NCBI GenBank assembly: GCA_003665825.1
Contig: QPFY01000027.1
Coordinates: forward strand, 26,129-90,128
Direction of reading: 5' to 3'
From: Microbotryum silenes-acaulis
Taxonomy: Eukaryota; Basidiomycota; Microbotryomycetes; Microbotryales; Microbotryaceae
DNA: 64,000 nucleotides
A program made the translations under genes and the position numbers. Within the stretch, counting starts at the first letter, position 1. Every line of letters begins with the position of its first letter. A model generated the notes under the pieces. It was given only the letters and a program-made list of their open reading frames with translations. It was not told the DNA's origin and searched no databases. This document shows positions 1 through 12,600 of this stretch, piece by piece.

Positions 1-1915
1 TGTCCTTGGCCGGCGGGAGTCGATTCGGCCCGCTCTTTCTCCCCGACCCAGACACTTTGAACGTTTCCGGCTTTATGAGGGGCGCTCTGATCAGAGCTGT
101 TCCGTCATCACTCTCATCACCCGCGCCCTTCTCCGGTGTCATCGCGCCGCCGACCTGCCCCGGGTTGGGTCGACCGAAGCCAGCCTTTAACGGCTGCGCG
201 TCCTCGTCGACGAGCTCTTCGCTATCCTCGTCGATCGTATCCGTCTCGCTCGCTTCCTCGGGCGTCGGAACCTGCGCGACCGCGTCTTCGACCACCTCGG
301 CGGATTCGACCGGATCCGAGACCTGCACCGTTAGACGCAGCCACCCGATCAAGTCATTGACTTCGTCGGCGCGCCAAAAGTGCTCGAGCCCTTCGTAGGA
401 ACGGAACTCGACATTGGTGAGTGAGTACGGCGGCAGTTGCAAGGCGTTGGCATCGTCTTCTGCAACCTCCACACTGGTGTTTGGAGGAAGAGTAGACGGG
501 GTGTACGTCAGCACCCGGGTAGGGGGAGATCGGAGCGATCCGAAGAGCGCACGAAAAATAGGGATCCTTCTTCCCGTGACCCCAGAAGATGGGGGTCGAC
601 TTGCGAACCGCGGAGGCGATCTGCGGGTGCGCAACAACGAGATAACTTAATGAGCTTTACTTTCGAAGAGAAGGGTCCGGGTCGGTTCTCACCTCGAGGG
701 CTTTCGAAGGCACAGGGACGTAGCCCGACAGCGCAATCACGGCATCGAGCGGCTCGGCCGAAGTCAATGCACTTAGGATCGCCATGGTCGCACCTGTCCA
801 AATAGTCAGAGAACTGTTGAGCATCCTGCAGAGGAACCAGAACACGCATGCGCCGAGAGATCGGCACACGAACCTTGGCCAAACCCGCCCACGACAATTC
901 TCGGCGTTTCCCCGCGCTGCTCAAACACGCTCCGTTCTCGCTTAATAAGTTGGTTGAGCTGTCGCTGTGTCTCCAACATCCCTGCCCGGTCCTCATCTTC
1001 GTGTATGTCGTGATAGGTCCTGGCGGGCAAAGGAACGACTCGCGTCGTTAGCTCGTGCGAAGGGGTCCGTGCTGTCCATGGGCCACGAGCCACGAGGAGG
1101 AAGAAAAACCTACTTGATGTCGTACCACGCGGGTGAAGCATGGCCTTCATTGGCGGTTATGTTGATCGTGCGTCCCTTCGGATGTATCCTGTGGAAGACA
1201 GACATTGCCCATGGGGGAGGAAAAAGTTGTCCACACGACCGAGCCCGGATCAGTCTCGCTGCCGCGCGCCAAGTCGTTGAACCAAAGTGGGGGGAGGCGC
1301 GTTGGCGTGACGGTCAGAACGAGAATGGAGAACGCACCATTTGACGTAGGGGAGCGCGGCCTTGAGCGGATCGGTCCATTGATTGCGATCGTTGAAGCCA
1401 TGCAGCACGATTGCGGTGACCTTGTGGTCTTGACCGGCGAGCACGTCGTCGACGTATTCCGGCTTGACAACGAGCGAGGCGTGGGGCGCGTCGTGACACT
1501 TGACGTTGAACGCCGCGAAGGGGTGCAAAGGCAGCTCCTGCAAGATTTCGAGGGGGTGGTTGTCCGGCGACTGGGACAGGGAGCTCGACGCAATGAGGAA
1601 GAAGAAGAGGAAGCACGGGATGAGGTATGCGGTCGGGTGAAGGTACAGCAGTCGCCGCAGTGGCGTCGGCAGCCACGAGATGGCCAGCGCTCGCACCCAC
1701 GACCCGGGGCGGGAATGGTGGTAGCCCTGGCCATTGCGGATCGAGTACAAGCCGCCGTTTGAGCCCGGGTTGTAGAGCGACGATGACGAGCGAAACGGCT
1801 CGACCTTGATCGAGCTGAGCGACGTGGCCTTGCGGTGCACCGGACTACCCGACGCGCTACCACTGCTTGAACGTCGAGGCGAGCGACCGCCGACCATGCG
1901 ATCTGCGACTACCAA
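1..1915 (-). CDS. Membrane-anchored acyl-protein thioesterase / carboxylesterase-like protein, probable pseudoenzyme (3' end outside window)
   Basis: Six exons join in consistent phase: 1915-1338, 1188-1114, 1019-874, 793-693, 620-553 and 473 to the left edge, where the frame is still open. The protein starts with a basic, Ser-rich tail and one hydrophobic segment at about residues 94-112, suggesting a membrane anchor. An alpha/beta-hydrolase domain of the APT1/phospholipase-carboxylesterase family follows: an LHGFND oxyanion-loop motif, a V-K-W strand, then the nucleophile elbow, GHGKKD with the usual acid Asp, and GLEHFW with the usual His. At the elbow the sequence reads GGFGQG, where the family has G-F-S-Q-G, so position 265 is Gly instead of the catalytic Ser. 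The three elbow codons lie in one exon, so splicing cannot restore Ser. Asp and His remain. A non-hydrolytic, perhaps lipid- or protein-binding, role is inferred. It is divergent from the GT69 gene. Confidence 0.75.
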
Positions 1916-3022
1916 ACGCGCGATGGGCTGGCTCCTGCTGCAGTCGGTTCAAAGGGGTGTACTTAAACACAGAGCACAGCTAGATCCGTCCGTGTTTTGA
2001 ACCCGCCGGACTTGCTCGGGCCTCGGTTCCGTCGTACACTCTGATAATGATAGAAGAAGGCGAGCGTGGAAGCCAAGCGCGGAGACAGAGAGAGGCGTGA
2101 AGCGCTCGACAAATACCTGCGAATCGCGATCTATCGCGATCGGCCAGGATCGGCCGGTGTCTTCCCTCTCACGGGACCCGCAGGTTCTGAGAAACACCCG
2201 TTCCCGCGGAACGCCGACGCGTTAAAGCAAATTCTCAGTCCAGTGAATGCGACGGAATCATTTCCCGAGCATGAGTGGGCTACTCATAGGGCTTGGCGCT
2301 GAAACGATTGAGAAAATTCTCTCGCGGCGCTCTCTAGTAGCGATCGCATGATCTTCCCCGTTCGGTTTCACGCGACCGCAGCAACCTGAGACGTTTCAGC
2401 CTGAGCAGGCTAAGCCGCTCCGATCTGCAGTAGCACATTCCGTAAGCTCCGTAGATGAGACGATCCGGCTGCCTGTACGATTTTATATATATCTTTCTTC
2501 ACAACTTGTTGGGGGGTTTTTTTTCCGGCAGCTTGATGGCTGCATGGGAGGGCGATCTAGTCTATGGCGAATGTTGAAACGAAACTATGTGGAAGCGCCA
2601 CTTCAAGGATAATTGATGCTCAGATATTGTTGGGGGGTGTCTTGCACATTGGCCTGCATCGCGTTAATCCCCCAGGGCAGGCAAGCCTTTGCACCGGATT
2701 TATAAGGTTTTCGGCCTCAGGAGACGTGACGACCCGTTTCTCAGAGAGCATTCACCTTCGGATGAGCATGTGCATTGTGAATTTCCCGTTCAGAAAAAAA
2801 AGGTGAGTGCTACTCGTGACTGGCCCGGCCGCCGCGCATCGATCGATCGGACAGATTCGGCCGTCTAGCACCAATTACGAGTTGGCTGATGGCTGACAAG
2901 GTCTGGCCGGGCCCGCGCTCTCCGTTCCACGTTCAACTCGATTGCGTGTGCACTTTCACCAACAACTCCACACTCCGAGGTTCTAGCCGTAGCTACGTCG
3001 ACGGATCGTCTGGCTCGAGGGC
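1916..3022. other. Divergent intergenic region with no gene seen
   Basis: About 1.1 kb separates the starts of the thioesterase-like gene (minus) and the GT69 gene (plus), so it should hold both promoters. It contains an A/T-rich patch near 2480-2525 (TTTTATATATAT, then a run of G and T) and a second TTGTTGGGGGG-like motif near 2628. No frame here has coding character. Confidence 0.5.
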
Positions 3023-5151
3023 ATGTCGTCGTCGTACTCTCAGATGCGACCGTTGACCGGTGCTGGCACGGCACCGGGTCATACGGCGAACAGCATGAGC
3101 ACGAGCGGGGCCCAAGGCAGCGGAGCCAACACGATGCGACGGCGCAAGTATTCTTCGATATCTTTGATGCGGGGGAGTCTATCGACGAGCGAAAATAAGG
3201 ACAATTTCCTCGTATACCTCAGGCGAAGAGGAGCTTCGGCCTTGAGCCTGCTGGCCGGAGTCCTGATCGGGCTCATCATTGCGAGTGCGCTGATGGGGGG
3301 TAGCGTGAGTTCGAGATCATCGTCGCCACCATTGCCTGGATGGGGTTGTGACCAAATTCTAAATACATTCGTTTCAATGGAAATCATACTACCAGAGCGG
3401 AGCGTCGAGTTGGCATCCCTCCGGTGGTTCGCTCAGCACGAACTGGAATCCTTGGACGAAACCGACCTCGCTGCCGACACTCGAGCAACGCGAGCGCATC
3501 ATCAAAGTGCTCGGCACCTTGACAGGTCGACACACACGGTTCTGCTTGCGCAAGGCGCAAAAAGCCTATCGACGCCAAGTGTACGAGCGCTACGAGCCCA
3601 TCGTCGGGTACCAGAGGAAGAACTCGCGGCGTGGGGTGCTCTCGCGACTCGTACCCAAGCTTCTCAAGAAGAGGGGTCTCTTCTCGCATTCGGACCATGA
3701 AGAGACCGAGATCAACAAGATCTTTCACTCGGACTCGCGGAATGGGGGCAAAGGCATGTCGCAGGGGCACAAGTACTACTTTGCGATCAACTTGGTACGC
3801 TTCATCGGACTCCGTCATTCGCGTGGACCGCGCTAATTCACCCAACCCACGCACACATGCACGCAGTACAACTCTTTCGACATTATTCCCGATCTCTTTT
3901 CCAACATGTTTCGAGTCTCGGCGATCTTGGGGTACAACAACGTCTTCATCTCCGTCTACGAGAACGGCTCGTCGGATCAAACGAAGGCTCTTCTGCGGGT
4001 CTTTGACGCCCTCTGTCGCTCCGTCGGACTGCGTGTCACGATCCGATCATCGCAGCGTCGACGTGGAGCGTTCGCGCATCGTATCGAGTACCTCGCCGAG
4101 GTGCGCAATGCTGCGCTTGTACCACTCCAAGAACTTCGCGATGCGACGGGCGAAGTCTTTGACTCGATCATCTTCATGAACGACGTCTTGCCCTGCGTGG
4201 ATGACCTGCTCGAGCTCATTTGGCAAAGTCGACGACAAAACGCCGGTATCACCTGTGGTAGTGATTACATCTTCCACGACGAAGTGGTAAGTCATCTCAA
4301 GTCCCCTTCTTTTTAGATTCAAAATTCAGAAGCTTATTTGATCGCTCTCGGCTTGCTCCTCCAGGGTGCCCCGGTCTTTTACGACAAGTGAGTTTGATGC
4401 GTCGGATCGATCAACAAGACCAGCTTGCTGAGGTGCGCCTTCTTTTTCCGCGTTCAGTTGGGTCGCTCGAGACATCAACGGCACCGCTTTGGAGAACGCC
4501 CCCTTCGAGAACGTCTTCCACGACACCGAATCCACGCACCGCTTCCAGCGCCACTTGCCAATTCAGGTACAATCCTGCTGGAACGGGATTGCGATCTTGG
4601 ACCCGGCACCGATGTATGCGCACCCGCACGTTCGGTTCCGCATGGCGAACTTGCCCAAGGGCGAATGCTCGGCGTCCGAATGCTCGCTCATTTGCAACGA
4701 TTACTGGGAGGCGGGCTACGGACGCATTATCATGATCCCGCGGGTGAAGTTGGCTTATGAAGGGGTGAGTTGACTCGTGCTGTCCTATCCGTGCTCTTGA
4801 GCTTACACGAAGAGTGAATCGTCCAAACAGAGCGTCTTCCACCTCATTCATCCCGAGCGAAGGAACCTCACAACGATCCGAGGTTACACCCGCCTCGGTG
4901 GGAACGCCGACGACCCGCATTCAGATCCGCAAGATCGCTCATGGCACGGTCCCCACGACCGACTGTTCCGCCAAGAAGAATCGGAAGCGATCGTGTTCAA
5001 GCAGCCGCCACCTTACGTGTGGTGTTGGGGTTGGGACGGGCCCGGCGATTTGGAAGGTCCGGATGTGGAGCCGATTTGGGAGAAGATGCCGAATCTGACG
5101 TTCGATCCGGTGATTGTGAGACATGATCGTTCATTTGTAGAGCTTGGATAA
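3023..5151 (+). CDS. GT69-family (CAP59/CMT1-like) alpha-1,3-mannosyltransferase, type II membrane protein
   Basis: Six exons give a closed 583-aa frame: 3023-3304, 3396-3794, 3867-4286, 4365-4387 (a 23-nt micro-exon), 4458-4764 and 4831-5151. The protein has a short basic, Ser-rich cytosolic tail, one membrane segment at about residues 71-91 and a lumenal catalytic domain, the layout of a Golgi type II glycosyltransferase. The domain carries the conserved series of the fungal CAP59/CMT1 family: an early ISVYENGSSDQT block, HRIEYLAEVRN, then FMNDVLPCVDD with acidic residues in the metal-binding position, the GSDY...FYDNWVARDI block, and a Cys-containing C-terminal third. GT69 enzymes add alpha-1,3-mannose in fungal capsule or wall glycan synthesis, with GDP-mannose as donor (family knowledge). 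The exact acceptor cannot be told. CAP59 and CMT1 orthology is not separable by eye. Confidence 0.88.
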
Positions 5152-5371
5152 GGTGGTGTGATGCCATACCCTGTGCACGGGTGCAATCCATGTGCCGGAC
5201 CGAAATAATGTTTGCGGGGCCGTTTTTGAGAAGCTCGATGCCGAGACAGGGAATGTGACCTCGCCGTCGGATTCGGTCCAAGAAAGATGATAGTTATTCC
5301 ATTGTTACAACTCTGTTGATACAGCAACTCCTGCAAGCTCTGCGTCGAGCGTCCGGATAGATTCCTCCATT

Positions 5372-6144
5372 CTACTTCTTGCCTCCTTTCTCCCCCTCGC
5401 CTTTACCCTCGCCCTCCCCTCCCTCCTCTCCCTTCCCTTTCCTGACGGCCTCGTGCAGATCCTTGAGACTGTTCTTGTCCTCGAAACCGGCTCCGCCCAT
5501 CATCTGCAGTGCTTTGAAGGCCTGCTTGGGGTCGACTTGGATGCCGGCCGAGCGCAAGGCGACCATGAGGGATTCGGCGGCCGTTCGGAGCTCGGGATCC
5601 CTGTGGGTGGGTGAGAGGGTCCAGGGTCAGAAGGAACATTTCCAACGTGCATCAGGAGCTGGCCACTGAGCCGAATCGAGCCGATTGCCAGAACAAAGGG
5701 GAGTCAAACGAGCGGTCCGTGCCAAGCTGCACCTTCGTCCGTCCTAACACGACGTAGAAGAACTCACTGGGCAAGTTTGTACATCAGGCTCATGGTCGGA
5801 GCATCACCATTCCTCAAGTCGACGCCGGTCTTCTCCTTGACGATCTCCGCGAGTTGTTCGATCGATTGCAGCACTTCAGGATGGCTCTGTAGCCTATCGA
5901 ACATAGGGACTTCGGATTGGAAACCTCTTGCTTCCCAGGGAGATTGCGGAGGCGCTTCGGAGGCGTACGAGGTCGAGGTGGTGGAGAAGGTGCAGCGCAG
6001 GGACGAGGTTGGAAATCGCGAGAAGGTGGTGGCGAGCGGGGTGAAGGACACCGCGGCGCTCGTGGACGGTCGGGTGGGTGTAGAGGCTAATGATCGGAGT
6101 AGAGGAGTCACTCGGGTGAAGCGGGAGGCGGCCATGGTGACCAT
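5372..6144 (-). CDS. Small predicted mitochondrial protein, function unknown
   Basis: Two exons (6144-5768 and 5600-5372) are joined by a GTGAGT...ACAG intron in matching phase and encode 201 aa. The first ~60 residues are rich in Arg, Ser, Thr and Ala with almost no acidic residues, as in a mitochondrial presequence. A compact helical segment follows, with MFDRLQSHPEVLQSIEQL and later MSLMYKLAQDPELRTAAESL, so it looks like a repeated short helical motif. The last 25 residues are a low-complexity Lys/Gly/Glu tail. I do not recognise the family. It lies tail-to-tail with the GT69 gene, whose stop is 220 nt away. Confidence 0.7.
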
Positions 6145-6630
6145 GTGCGAATGGTGGGGGTGGTGGGAGGGTAGGTACGGTGAGAAGGAAGCTGCGGTAG
6201 GTCAAAGGCGAGTTGAAGGCGACGCCGGCTTCACGCTTGCGACGCCGCTCGTGCCCGGCCGCAGTCTGCCGCAGCCCGATCTACGTCAGTCCACGCCAGT
6301 GAGTCAGATTCTCGGCATCGCACGGCTCGCCTTTTTCGTGAGCTCGGGTCGCTCTCAATTCATCTTCGAACAAAGGGGGGTTTGGATTTTATCATCGATG
6401 AATTTGTCGCATTTTCAATTGGAGGCGAGCACACGGATAAAAGGCCAAGTCGCAAATTGAAGCTCACCCCCGCCCGGCAGCGGATCTCCGATGTTTCAGC
6501 CGGACTGGCCGACGTTCGTCCGCTACGCCCGCCTCGTGTCCGAGTCTCACTGCAATACCGCCTGCTCCGCTTCTCACCTCGACCTGGAGTCAAGCGGATC
6601 CTCGGTCTTCTTTCTCCTTAGCTCATCACC
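6145..6630. other. Divergent promoter region with no gene seen
   Basis: About 490 nt lie between the start codons of the mitochondrial protein (minus) and the methyltransferase (plus). No coding signal was seen. It is expected to hold both promoters. Confidence 0.45.
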
Positions 6631-7876
6631 ATGTCCATATTCGCCAAACAGTCCTTCGATGCGATCGGCTATGCGCTGTCAAGACCGTGGGTTATTGGCC
6701 CAGTACCCCTGATGATGTAGCGCCGCTGCGCTGGAGCCCCACTTGACGTCGCAAGCTGACGGTACCCATACTCAAACCAAGCCCTGCTTCCTCATTCGCA
6801 GTGCGTACCCGCCCAAGGTCTATCAGCACATACTCTCTATCGCCTCCATGCCCTCGTCCTCGACAACTTCCACCAGCACCAGCGGTAAGGACTCATTGTC
6901 CGTTTTGGTCGACCTCGGCTGTGGCCCCGGCTTGTCGACTTTTGCCTTTGTACCTCACTTTGATCGGGTACTGGGTCTAGACCCATCCAAGAACATGGTT
7001 CATCATGCAACTGAGATACTCAAGGGGAAGGACGCGTCTACTCAAGACAAGCTTAGGTTCGCGCAGGGCAAAGGTGAAGATTTGTCCCAGGCCGTTCTAG
7101 GTTTGGAAGATCGGTCCGTCGATCTGGTCGTAGCAGGTTCGTATTCCGAGGTTCATATGCATTGAAACGATTTTAGATTTACTGACCGTCTGAGAATCCT
7201 ACACCGCTCCAAAAGGTCAAGCCGCTCACTGGTTCGACGCCCAAGGCGTCTACTCGCAACTCACACGGGTGCTCAAACCGGGGGGCTCTTTTTTATTCTT
7301 CGTGCGTTGAGAAGCAGGCTCATCAGCTCAAACAGTTGTACTCTCCACTCACAACCCGGATTCTCACTGCAGGGCTACGGCGAGATGTTCTTCCCTCAAC
7401 CTTCCTCACCCGAGTTGAACCAACTCGTCCCCGAGTATTCCGGCAACTTGCTCAAAGACTACTGGCAACAACCCGGTCGAGGGATCGCCGAATCCCTGCT
7501 ATCCCAGTACGCCTTCCCTTCTCGCGATTCGGATAAAAAATGGGACACCTCCTCGTTCCGAAGAGACTACTTTCTTCGAGCATCTTCGGACTCTTCTCCG
7601 GCTGGCCCCTCCAACCCGGAGGACCCTCCAAACGTTCAGGTTGAGAAGCACGACTTGATCTTGGAGCACGTATGGTCATTGAAAGAGCTCGAAGCGTATC
7701 TCAGGACGTGGTCGTCGGCGCACACCTACGACGAGAAGCACGGTCCAGGCTCGGACGTGGTCAAGTCTTTCGTGGAAAAGCTGATAACGACAGGGTATGG
7801 CAAGGGTCGAGCAGATGGCAAGGAACGTATTGGTTGGGGGATGGGCATGATTTCGGGCCGTCTAGGTGCCGAATAA
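6631..7876 (+). CDS. Class I SAM-dependent methyltransferase (Tmt1/trans-aconitate methyltransferase-like)
   Basis: Four exons (6631-6686, 6802-7136, 7216-7301, 7373-7876) give a closed 326-aa frame. The N-terminus contains YALSRPAYPPKVYQ, typical of the small fungal methyltransferases related to yeast Tmt1. SAM-binding motif I is VDLGCGPGLST (about residues 55-65). LGLDPSKNMV follows as the acidic ribose-binding strand, then DLVVAGQAAHWFD, and VLKPGGSFLFF as motif III. In this family QAxHWF marks enzymes that methylate small carboxylic acids or related metabolites, so a cytosolic small-molecule substrate is likely; the actual substrate is unknown. The start was chosen because the short first exon supplies the conserved F-D-x-x-x-x-Y-x-x-x-R-P stretch. 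Confidence 0.85.
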
Positions 7877-7906
7877 ACTTGTTGCGATGACACAAGCAAG
7901 GCCAGT

Positions 7907-8978
7907 CTACTTTCTCCGCGTACTTTTGCTCTTCTCCCACGCCTCTTCCCTCGCTTGCTCGGTCCGATTCAAAAAGTCTTGCTTCTCCAAGTATCCGCCC
8001 TTCCTGTTGTGGTTTAAGTCGTCCTGCAGACCTTCCTCCTTGGTGACGAACTGTCCCCAATCCAGTTTGGACTTTTCGAGCGTGTTGAGTTTGACCGGTT
8101 TCGAGGAGAGTGAAGCGGCGAGGGCTCCGAGACCGCCTGATTTGGGTCGACGAGGTGCCGAAGACGTCGCCGGTTTTGTCGTTGCAGCGGGTTCTGTCGT
8201 TGCCGAGGTTGTCGTTGCCGAGCTCGAATCTGCTGTACTCTCCGAGTCGGCGCCGAACAGAGAGTCCAGCTTTGATGTCGTACTAGTCGATGTACCGTCG
8301 GGCTTGGAAGGTGGTGCCGTCGATGGTGTTTGACTTTGTTTGGCGAGCCACTCTCGAGCTTCGGGCGAGTCTATCGGCACTTCTTTCTCTTGCCTGCGTC
8401 AAATTTTTAAGCGCAAGAAGATTGAGCTGGACAGTCAGCATCCAGTTTCTATAGGCTCAGCTAGAGTGCACAACCTACATGACCGTCTCTCCGACAAATT
8501 TGTACTCGACTTGGATCTTGATCGTCTTGGGCTGACTCGACTTTGTTGCCGAGCTCGAGGGTTTCGCCGAGACGTTGTGGGGGGTTGAAGTGGTAGCTGT
8601 CGCTGTGGAGGTCGTAGCTGTTGTAGTTGAGGTGGACGGAGCAGCGTAGGGGTCTGGTTCCGAATTGAAGGAGGCCCATAAATCATCGACATCCTGTTTC
8701 GTCAGGCTGTTAGGACGTGTGGGGGAAATCCAAGCGGACTCGAGTCAGCCTCACAAAAGGCCCCAGCTGGCGGAGTAGACTGACGAAGGTTCTGCAGCTT
8801 GTTCGACATGGGACGTCTTGTTCCTCTTGTTGGGTCGGTCGTCGTCCGAATCGGAATCGGAGCCGGACGAGCCAGCGCCATCAGCATCGTCGTCGAGCGT
8901 AAAGTCGTCGTCGTCGTCGTCCGAGGGAAGCAGCGAGGGGTCATCGGCGGCGATCTTGACGTGTTTGGTGATGGCCAT
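7907..8978 (-). CDS. SWC5: SWR1-complex protein Swc5 (BCNT/CFDP1 family)
   Basis: Three exons (8978-8785, 8706-8479, 8393-7907) give a closed 302-aa frame. The N-terminus is very acidic, with long Asp runs, then KQDVDDLWASFN, the short motif typical of the Swc5 N-terminus. A Ser/Thr/Ala-rich linker follows, with a conserved KFVGETV patch in it. The C-terminus is a BCNT-C domain: KLNTLEKSKLDWGQFV, then DDLNHNRKGGYLEKQDFLNR. Swc5 is a subunit of the SWR1 chromatin remodeller that exchanges H2A for H2A.Z; the acidic region binds H2A-H2B and the BCNT domain is needed for complex activity (family knowledge). The gene ends 30 nt from the stop of the convergent methyltransferase gene. Confidence 0.9.
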
Positions 8979-9633
8979 GGAAGTTCTGGTGTTTTGGTTG
9001 AGGTTGGTGTGTTCTGTCGGGTGGGTGCAAGGCCGGGAATGTGTGGTGTGACGCAGCTGCTCTCCGTCTCGTGCGACGGTGGGCGAGGGTGGCCACCGTC
9101 GCGCGTCCCAATAGTGTCCCAATTACCCCCATTACCCCCTAAAGGTGTTCATAATGGCCCTTTATGGCCCTTTACCTCGCACCACCGCCGCGCGCCAGGT
9201 CTAGCTCTGGCTCTCCTATCTCTGCGTACACCACCAAACAACGCTCACGGCACTCAACATTACTTCGACCCGGCTAACGCGTCAAGAGTGGAGTTAATTC
9301 CCCGGGCCGGCTTGTAGTTTCCTCTCACCCGCACAGCGTGAGTCGGCTGGTCAGCTCGCTTCGTCGTCGCGCGGGCAGTTCGTCGACCACCTCGCGAGTT
9401 TGGGTCGCACCACACCCACATGCTGGAACTCGGACCTGGACATTATCCTTGATCTCCTACGCGTAGCGCACCTGCCCTGAGTAACCGAAGCTGACATTCC
9501 AGTGGTGTCGTCGCCGTCACGCCGTAGCCTTCGCGGTCGCCAGCAGTCAAAATCCGTGCGGACCCGGGACTTACACCGTTCGCTCGACTGATCCACCCAC
9601 CACCCAACATCTTCTTTCTCCGCTCCCGCAACC
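8979..9633. promoter_or_regulatory. Bidirectional promoter between SWC5 and the disordered-protein gene
   Basis: About 650 nt between two divergent start codons. It holds short direct repeats near 9120-9175: two ATTACCCCC-type units and two ATGGCCCTTT units in tandem. They could be factor-binding sites. No coding signal was seen. Confidence 0.4.
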
Positions 9634-12600
9634 ATGTCCTCTTCGATGACCAAGCCCAAACCCAAACCACGCTCCTCTGTGGCCGGCAGCGCCTCCTCGT
9701 CGGTCCCGAACGCGGTCGACCCCAAGCTGATGGAACTCGCTCGCCAAATCGGGATCGCCCGCTTCAACGCGCTCGTGCAGTCCCGCGCGGGCAGCACCAG
9801 TACCTCCACTCCCACAGCACCACCCTTGAACCCAGCTCCAGTTCCAAAGGTGACTAGTGCCCCAACGCCCGAGTCCAGTCGGAGTAAAGCAGACAAGACT
9901 CCTGCGGAGCGCAAACCGACCTCGAAGCGAAAGTCCGTCAACTCGGTGGCCCTTGCTGTAGTCGAAACACCACCGAGCAAAAAGGGCAAGTCGAGGTCCA
10001 AACACGACAAGCATCACAATGACGAAGACGTCAATGGCAATGCTGATGATGCCCCTACCCACGATGACGAGGAGGAGCGCAAGGCTCGAAAGAAGCAGCG
10101 AAAGTTGGACAAAAAGGAGGCTAAACGCAAGGCCGCTCTCGAGGCCGAAGCCGACATGGAAGTGGATGAATTGGAATCGCCCGTCAAGGATCGTAAAAAG
10201 AAGAAAGGCAAGAAGGAGCAGGAGAGGACGGACAAGGAAGTGAAGAAACGGTCGAAGAAGAGCAAGAAGTTGGACAAGGGCAAGGGCAAGGAGGTGAGTG
10301 CGAGATCCCTTTGAAAGTTTTTCGGTGACCCGGAATTGATGATCTCAATACACTTTGTTTGGTCATCGTAGATCGTGCAGGATAACCTGAACGAGTCTTT
10401 TTCATCCGCGGCAAACCACCACCCGAGCCCGCCTCCAAAACCCATCGCAGAGGCCAAATCCAAGTCCAAGTCGAGCAGCAAACGGCCTCGACCTTCCGAG
10501 GTTGATTCCGAAGTCGCGGTGTCGCCCGTCAAATCTCCCCGCAAGAAGCGCAAGCTTGCGAACGGCTCGTCTGCGGCTGTCCCGTCCACCCAAGCCAACA
10601 CCGCCGTTTCGGCCCCTGCCCGCCCGGCAGTGAATGGTCTCCCTTCGACTTCCACCGACTCGCGAGACCTTGAACAATTGTTGGTGCAGACGGTGAACGC
10701 TCTACGCGCGTCTCCTTCGTATGCACATGAATCTGGCGTGTTTGGGGAAGGCATTGTTCAGCTGTTCCAGGCTCTGGTCGCCAAGGTGGCGAGTGCCGAC
10801 ATGCGACCAGAGGCTCCGCCGGCGTCGAACCACGACGACGATGATTCGAAGACACCCGAGGAGGACGAGCACGAGTACGAGCAACATCGTCGATTGAGCC
10901 AGACCAGCGGTCGCGCGCCTTTGAACGGTACCGAAGCTCCTGTGGCCTCGACCTCGTCGTCAACGCGCCCCGCTCTCACCTCGACATTTGTGGCACGCCC
11001 TACCGCCCACCCTACCGCCACCCCTACCGCCGATGCGCCCGAGACTGAAGCCGAAGCCGCCATAAAGGCCCGTGCAGCCAAAGCTGCCAAAAAGTTGCTC
11101 AAGAAGGAACGACGCGAAAAGAAGCAACAAAAGGAGGTAGCCGCCGAGGCGCCGTCGAGCCCACCCGAGGAGCAAGAAGTCGTCTCCCCCGCGCCTGATG
11201 AGGAGGACGGACCCGTGACGCCCCTTTCGTCGCCCGACAAGAACGAGAGGATGAACAAGGATCGGCCAATTCGGAAGCGATTGGGCAAGCTGGAGAAGGG
11301 CGCCTTGAGGTCAATGAGTCAGTCGGCCGGATCCTCGAGACAATCCTCCTTGACGCCAACTTTGACGTTGCCACCAGCTCGAGAGGAGCTCGTGATCAAG
11401 GTGTCGGACTCGCAAGCGGAGGAAGCGGAACGCGCGGCTATTCGAGCGGCCGAAGCAACTACCGAGTCGTCGATCTCTTCTCCCGACGAGGACGGTCCGC
11501 TCAACCACAGCACCGACCCCACCATTCGCTTCCGTGGCGAAGACGACGAGGCTTCAGAGAACGAGATTGATCAACTCGCCTCGACACCCGTGCTGGCGAG
11601 ACCTTCTCACCCCCTTCGTCAGGCTCCACGTTCGACCATCTCGGCCTTCTCTTCCGAGGATGACCCGGAGGAGATTGAACTCTCGCTGAGGACCCATACT
11701 TCCCCACGGAAGGAACGACCGTTGTCTTTGGACCCCGAGGTGGAGTCCGGAGATGAGTCCGAACCCCGGACCGAGGATGACGATGTGGAGGGGAACCACG
11801 AGGAGGAAGACGGCCACGCGAGAGAGAACGTCAATGACGGCTCAGAGAACAGGGGAGAGGAAGATGACGAGCCAACAGCACGGCCCAAGATCGAGCACGA
11901 TGGCGATGCAGCCATGGCCGATGCGCAAGCGCAAGACGAGTCCCACGTCGAGAAGGACGCCGTTCGCCAAGCAAGCCCGATCACGAACGGTGCTGTGCCC
12001 CCTTCGCCGGGCCAACGACAACCCGTCGATCCCGTCAACGTCCCGCTCCCTCCTTCTCCCTCGCCACCACCCCCAATTCGCACTATTGGCCACGATGATT
12101 CCGACGCCAGCTCCTCGTCCGATGACGACGATTCCGACTCGTCGTCGTCGTCGACGGCTTCGAACCGAGCGTATCGCAAACCTTCTCGCCCATCGATCGG
12201 TGCCGTAGCGACGAGTGCCTTTGGCTCGGCGGCATCGATGCGCAAAAATCGCGCCAAGCGTCAGTCGAGCCCGCTCAAGACTTCGTCACTCGCGCGGACG
12301 CTGTCGAGCACCGGTCCGGAGATCGACAAGGACGCCGAGATGGAGGAGGACGTTGACGAGCTGTTGTCGCAACCAGTTCCCAAAAGCGCGGTCCAGAAGC
12401 TGTTGCAAGATGCGGAGGAGGAGGAGCAGCGACTTGAAGAACCCAGGGGCCGGTCGACGTCGGTTTCCTCCTCTGAAGCCGACACGACCACCGCCGGGGC
12501 GGTCGCAGAACCCTCAAAGGAAGGCGCCGTGGAGGTGCAGAGGAACGGAGGTGGCGAAGCTGACGCTGGTAGCACGAAATCCCTCAAGGAAGTCAACAGC

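Noticed and set aside
9120..9145. CCCCATTACCCCCTAA as an interstitial telomere repeat
   Set aside because: Only one partial unit resembles CCCTAA; there is no array.
12060..12160. Long Asp/Ser runs in the disordered protein as a repeat-expansion element
   Set aside because: Ordinary low-complexity coding sequence with mixed codons and no tandem DNA unit.
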